Shown here piece by piece: positions 61,073-64,000 of a stretch of DNA of 64,000 bases (the stretch's first letter is position 1; each line of letters starts with the position of its first letter). The notes beneath the pieces are model-generated. The model saw only the letters and a list, made by a program, of their open reading frames with translations, was not told the DNA's origin and made no database searches. The translations under genes were made by a program, and so were the position numbers. The stretch spans positions 1 through 64,000 of the forward strand of contig NZ_MTQP01000067.1 in assembly GCF_001984175.1 (NCBI RefSeq). The letters are read 5' to 3'. The stretch is from Saccharothrix sp. ALI-22-I. GTDB lineage: Bacteria > Actinomycetota > Actinomycetes > Mycobacteriales > Pseudonocardiaceae.

Positions 61073-62136
61073 CGCAGGCCGGTGCCGCGGGCGATCGCGG
61101 TGTCGACCAGCGTGGTCAGCAGGGTCGGGTAGTCGATGCCCGTCTCGGCCCACATCCGCGGGTACATCGAGATCGGCGTGAAGCCGGGCATGGTGTTGAC
61201 CTCGTTGACGACGAGCTCGTCGTAGTCGGTGACGAAGAAGTCGACCCGGGCCAGGCCCTGGCAGTCCAGCGCGCGGAACGCGGTGACGGCCATCTCGCGC
61301 AGGTCGCGGGCGACGTGCTCCTCCAGCTTGGCCGGGATGTCGAACTCGCACACGTCGTCGAGGTACTTGGCGTCGAAGTCGTACCAGTCGACCTCACCGC
61401 CGACGATGCGCAGCTCGGCGGGCAGCGACGCCTCGACCCGGCCGTCGGGGAACTCCAGCACACCGCACTCGACCTCGCGGCCGGAGACGGCGGCCTCGAT
61501 GATCACCTTGGGGTCGGTCTTGCGGGCCAGGGCGATCGCGCTGTCCAGGTGGGCCCAGTCCACGACCTTGGAGATGCCCACCGACGACCCGGCGCGCGCC
61601 GGCTTCACGAAGACCGGCAGCCCCAACCGTTCCCGGTCTTCCTCCGTCAACGTGTCCTGCTCGCGGCGCAGCACCGCGAACTCGCCGACCGGCAGGCCCA
61701 CGCCCTTGAGCAGGCGCTTGGTGAACTCCTTGTCCATGGCGACCGCGCTGGCCAGCACGCCCGGTCCCACGTACGGGATGTCCGCCAGTTCCAGCAGGCC
61801 CTGGATGGTGCCGTCCTCGCCCCACGCGCCGTGCAGGACGGGGAACACCACGTCCACGTCGGCCAGCACGTCGTTCGGCGCGACCGGCACGAGTTCCGTG
61901 CCGGACACCGGGACCAGCGAGTTGACAGTGGGCAACCGCCGGTCGCGCACCTCGAGCGCCTTGGTGTCGTCGGCGCCGATCACCCACGCGCCGGCGTCGG
62001 TGATGCCCACCGGCACGACGTCGAACCGGTCCCGGTCCAGGTGCGGCAGGACACTGCCGGCGGACAGGCAGGAGACCATGTGCTCACTGCTGCGCCCACC
62101 GAACACCACGGCGACCTTGGTCTTGCGCTGTGTCAT
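61069..62136 (-). CDS. ddl: D-alanine--D-alanine ligase
   Basis: ATP-grasp ligase making D-Ala-D-Ala for peptidoglycan. The 355-aa protein from ATG 62136 begins [43 protein letters not shown], and the C-terminal [20 protein letters not shown] with metal-binding Glu/Asn complete the signature. Residue context around [17 protein letters not shown] is of the ordinary D-Ala type, and no vancomycin-resistance-type ligase features are evident. Repeat locus C lies upstream, within 240 bases of its start. Confidence 0.95.
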   Translation of the reverse strand: MTQRKTKVAVVFGGRSSEHMVSCLSAGSVLPHLDRDRFDVVPVGITDAGAWVIGADDTKALEVRDRRLPTVNSLVPVSGTELVPVAPNDVLADVDVVFPVLHGAWGEDGTIQGLLELADIPYVGPGVLASAVAMDKEFTKRLLKGVGLPVGEFAVLRREQDTLTEEDRERLGLPVFVKPARAGSSVGISKVVDWAHLDSAIALARKTDPKVIIEAAVSGREVECGVLEFPDGRVEASLPAELRIVGGEVDWYDFDAKYLDDVCEFDIPAKLEEHVARDLREMAVTAFRALDCQGLARVDFFVTDYDELVVNEVNTMPGFTPISMYPRMWAETGIDYPTLLTTLVDTAIARGTGLR

Positions 62137-62217
62137 GGCTCGGACCATACCCGGATGGCGTAACCCACCCACCGACCTTCGCCCACCCGAGCACCGAATC
62201 CGCCCCACCCCAACCCC

Positions 62218-62380
62218 CGAGAGTCGAACCCTCAGGCCCCCTGAGTTCAACACTCAGAACGCGCCCAACCCGACCTGAACGTTGAACTCGACCTACCTGA
62301 GCGTTCGACTCTCGCGCGTGTCCAACGTTCAGAACGCGCGTGTCCTACGTTCGGGACGCCCGAGTTGAGCGTTCAGGATG
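62218..62380. repeat. 22-base units and nested inverted repeats (locus C)
   Basis: Forward units lie at 62315-62336 (CGCGTGTCCAACG then TTCAGAACG), 62337-62358 (CCTACG variant) and 62359-62380 (GAGTTGAGCG subtype), the last overlapping the mocR stop codon. Before them, 62218-62236 pairs with 62296-62314 at 18 of 19 positions and 62243-62257 with 62275-62289 at 13 of 15, forming a nested hairpin built from related GAGAGTCGAAC and GAGTTCAAC units. It lies between the 3' end of mocR and the promoter side of ddl. The GC-rich 62137-62217 stretch before it holds no gene that I can see. Confidence 0.8.
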
Positions 62381-63767
62381 CGTGGGTGGGGGCGTTGAGG
62401 ATGCGGATCAGGGTTGGGAGGGCGGAGGTCAGCTGGTCGCGGGAGCAGGCGCTGTAGCCGATGGCGGCGCCGTGGACCTTCGGGCGGCCGGCGTGGTGGC
62501 GGCTCAGGCCGTCCAGGCGCAGGCCGTGGTCGTGGGCCTCGGCCAGGACGTCGCGTTCCGCCTGCGCGGAAGACAGCGGCACGACGATGTGCGCGCCGGC
62601 GTCGTCGCCCAGCACGGGGATGCCCGCGTCGGCGAAGGCCGCCGAGAGCAGGGCTCGGCGTTCGGAGAGTTCACGTCGGAGCTTGCGGAGGTGCCGGCCC
62701 AGGTCGCCGTTGCGCGCCAGCTCCACCAGGATTCGCTGGCCCGCCGCGGACGGGCTGGTGCCGGTCCGGTCGCGGTGCGCGAGGACTTCGGCGGCGATCG
62801 GTTCCGGCGCGACCATCCAGCCGGCGCCGAGGGTCGGGGTGAGGATCTTGCTCGTCGTACCCAGGTGCACCACGACGTCCGGAGCCAGAGCCGCCAACAA
62901 CGGCAACGGCGCCACGTCGTACCGCAGCTCGCCGTCGTAGTCGTCCTCGACCACCAACCACCCCTCCGCACGCGCCCGCTCCACCAACGCCACCCGCCGC
63001 GCGGCCGACATGCGCCCACCCAACGGGTACTGGTGCGCGGGCGAGCAGTACACCCCGCGCACCCCCGGCGGCACGGCCTCCACCAGCAACCCCTCGGCGT
63101 CGACGGGCGCCTGCACGACCCGCACCCCGGCCGACCGCAACGCCCACACCGCCCGCTGGTACCCCGGCTCCTCCACCGCCACCGCGTCACCGGGCCGCAG
63201 CACCGCCGACCCCAGCTCCACCAACGCCGCCGTCGTCCCGCCGGTCGCCAGCACCAGCTCCTCCCGCAACCCACCCCGCACCGCCAACCCCCGGTGCCGC
63301 AGCAGGTGCTCCGCCACCACCGCCCGGTACTCCGGCAACCCACCCCGAGCCGGCCGGAACATCGGCTGCACGTCCGCCGCCGCACGCCAAGCCCGCCGCC
63401 AAGCCGCGCGATCCAGCCCCTCGGCCCAAGGCGCCCCCGGCGCGAGATCGACCACGTCGGCAGGCACAGCCGCCACGGCAGCACGCCGGGTCCGCGACTT
63501 CAACGCACCCGGCGGCGTCGTGGTCACGTACGTCCCGGAACCGTGCCGCCCCGCGATCCAGCCCTCGGCGTGCAGCTGCTCGTACGCCGCCGCCGTCACG
63601 GTCCGGCTCACGCCGAGCCGTTCGGCCAACGCCCGCGTCGAGGGCAGCCGGTCACCGCTGCGCAGCCGTCCGTCGGCCGCCGCCGCACGCAGGGCGACCG
63701 CGAGTTGAACGGCCAACGGTTCGGCCGACGTGCGGTCCAGCACGACCGCCAGTGCCGTCTCCGACAA
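62373..63767 (-). CDS. MocR/PdxR-type regulator (GntR domain fused to aminotransferase fold)
   Basis: A 464-aa fusion. The N-terminal GntR winged helix (about 15-80) includes GRLRSGDRLPSTRALAERLGVSRTVTAAAYEQL. The C-terminal domain (about 110-455) is a type I aminotransferase fold with the PLP-lysine region GTTSKILTPTLGAGW, DDYDGELRYD, and the PLP-ring-stacking LATGGTTAAL block. Such proteins sense PLP and often control vitamin B6 genes or divergent neighbours. It is divergent, by 66 bases, from a PPOX-fold flavin/PLP-type protein, the likely target. Confidence 0.9.
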   Translation of the reverse strand: MSETALAVVLDRTSAEPLAVQLAVALRAAAADGRLRSGDRLPSTRALAERLGVSRTVTAAAYEQLHAEGWIAGRHGSGTYVTTTPPGALKSRTRRAAVAAVPADVVDLAPGAPWAEGLDRAAWRRAWRAAADVQPMFRPARGGLPEYRAVVAEHLLRHRGLAVRGGLREELVLATGGTTAALVELGSAVLRPGDAVAVEEPGYQRAVWALRSAGVRVVQAPVDAEGLLVEAVPPGVRGVYCSPAHQYPLGGRMSAARRVALVERARAEGWLVVEDDYDGELRYDVAPLPLLAALAPDVVVHLGTTSKILTPTLGAGWMVAPEPIAAEVLAHRDRTGTSPSAAGQRILVELARNGDLGRHLRKLRRELSERRALLSAAFADAGIPVLGDDAGAHIVVPLSSAQAERDVLAEAHDHGLRLDGLSRHHAGRPKVHGAAIGYSACSRDQLTSALPTLIRILNAPTHAS

Positions 63768-63833
63768 GTGGCCTCCTCAGAACGCCGAGAATTGGTTCTT
63801 GAAGGAGTCCACTTTACCCGAAAAGCTGACCGC

Positions 63834-64000
63834 ATGACGCTGTCACCGACGGACCGCAGCACCATCAAGCGGGGACGCAACCGCGCCGTGACCGAACGCG
63901 AGGCGCTGCACGCGGTCCTCGACGCCGCCCTCGTCTGCCACCTGGCCGTCGTCGTGGACGACGCGCCGCTCGTGCTGCCCACCGGCTACGGCCGCGACGG
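63834..64000 (+). CDS. Pyridoxamine 5'-phosphate oxidase-family protein (partial, cut by window end)
   Basis: The first 55 residues of a protein are visible: MTLSPTDRSTIKRGRNR, then a charged helix and CHLAVVVDDAPLVLPTGYGR, the first beta strands of the split-barrel FMN-binding (PPOX) fold. The frame is open at the window edge. Divergence from the MocR-type regulator suggests control by it. The 63768-63833 gap contains GGTTCTTGAAGGAGTCC-like sequence that may hold the operator, but the dyad is imperfect. Confidence 0.75.
   Translation, partial: MTLSPTDRSTIKRGRNRAVTEREALHAVLDAALVCHLAVVVDDAPLVLPTGYGRD

Noticed and set aside
61069-62136. VanA-type D-Ala-D-Lac ligase next to resistance genes
   Set aside because: The sequence has ordinary Ddl motifs, and no vanH/vanX or VanR/S-like genes accompany it.
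62221-62314. tRNA-like element (GTTCGACTCTC resembles a T-arm)
   Set aside because: No acceptor stem, D-arm or anticodon arm can be formed. The sequence is explained as part of the inverted repeat units.
1-64000. Insertion sequences, prophage or integrative-element boundaries
   Set aside because: No transposase, integrase, tRNA attachment site or long terminal inverted repeats were recognised. The 22-base unit loci lack any coding capacity.

Overview
This is a GC-rich chromosomal segment from an actinomycete. The order of housekeeping genes (ftsY, smc, acyP, mutM, rnc, a YceD-like gene, sepIVA, coaD, rsmD, pyc, recG, a DAK2-type kinase, ung, thiL, ddl) follows the Rv2921c-Rv2981c region of mycobacteria as I recall it. 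GTG starts, high GC and the accessory content suggest the Pseudonocardiales (Saccharothrix/Actinosynnema/Lentzea type); that assignment is inference. I find no rRNA, tRNA, CRISPR array, insertion sequence, prophage or plasmid feature. About 62 protein genes fill the window. The last (63834 onward) is cut by the window edge.

1-13506: after a secreted tripeptidyl-aminopeptidase-like hydrolase comes a purine/ureide catabolism island. A leftward operon (hyi, glxR, gcl, allB, alc) faces a rightward operon (OHCU decarboxylase, 5-hydroxyisourate hydrolase, uricase). Together they take urate to allantoin to allantoate to ureidoglycolate, and pass glyoxylate through tartronate semialdehyde to glycerate. 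A second divergent pair, malate synthase plus a CitE-like protein facing an IclR-family regulator, gives a further glyoxylate outlet. A 15-base operator-like palindrome (TTCCG-N5-CGGAA) occurs in both divergent promoter regions and probably binds the IclR regulator. An orphan Imm1-like immunity gene sits inside the island.

13507-32935: ftsY, anmK with a sodium:solute symporter, two acetyltransferases, a maleylpyruvate-isomerase-like gene with a P450, an acyltransferase, smc, an ECF sigma/anti-sigma pair, acyP, three threonine-rich exported or anchored proteins (one with a CAP domain), an AAC(2')-I type aminoglycoside acetyltransferase, an NDH-2-like oxidoreductase, a kdpE response regulator without a neighbouring kinase, and a MarR regulator with a perfect palindromic operator.

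32936-50263: the mutM-rnc-rpmF-yceD operon with an unrecognised 78-aa gene inside it, sepIVA, a secreted ribonuclease of the RNase Sa family, coaD, rsmD, an SDR and a metallo-beta-lactamase-fold hydrolase. Then comes a 2061-aa secreted RHS-repeat polymorphic toxin with a translationally coupled immunity gene and two very strong terminators, and pyc.

50264-64000: a coiled-coil cytoskeletal-type protein, an LppX/LprG-like lipoprotein, recG, a DAK2 kinase, rpmB, ung, gamma-carbonic anhydrase, a GNAT, thiL, a lone Lrp/AsnC sensor domain, a DUF3515 protein, ddl, and a MocR-type regulator divergent from a PPOX-fold protein.

The most unusual signal is non-coding. A family of 22-base tandem units (beginning CGCGTGTCC, ending GTTCAGAACG) occurs at 13511-13716, 57386-57451 and 62218-62380, abutting stop codons. 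At the first locus the units are arranged as a ~200-base inverted repeat whose two arms correspond unit by unit.
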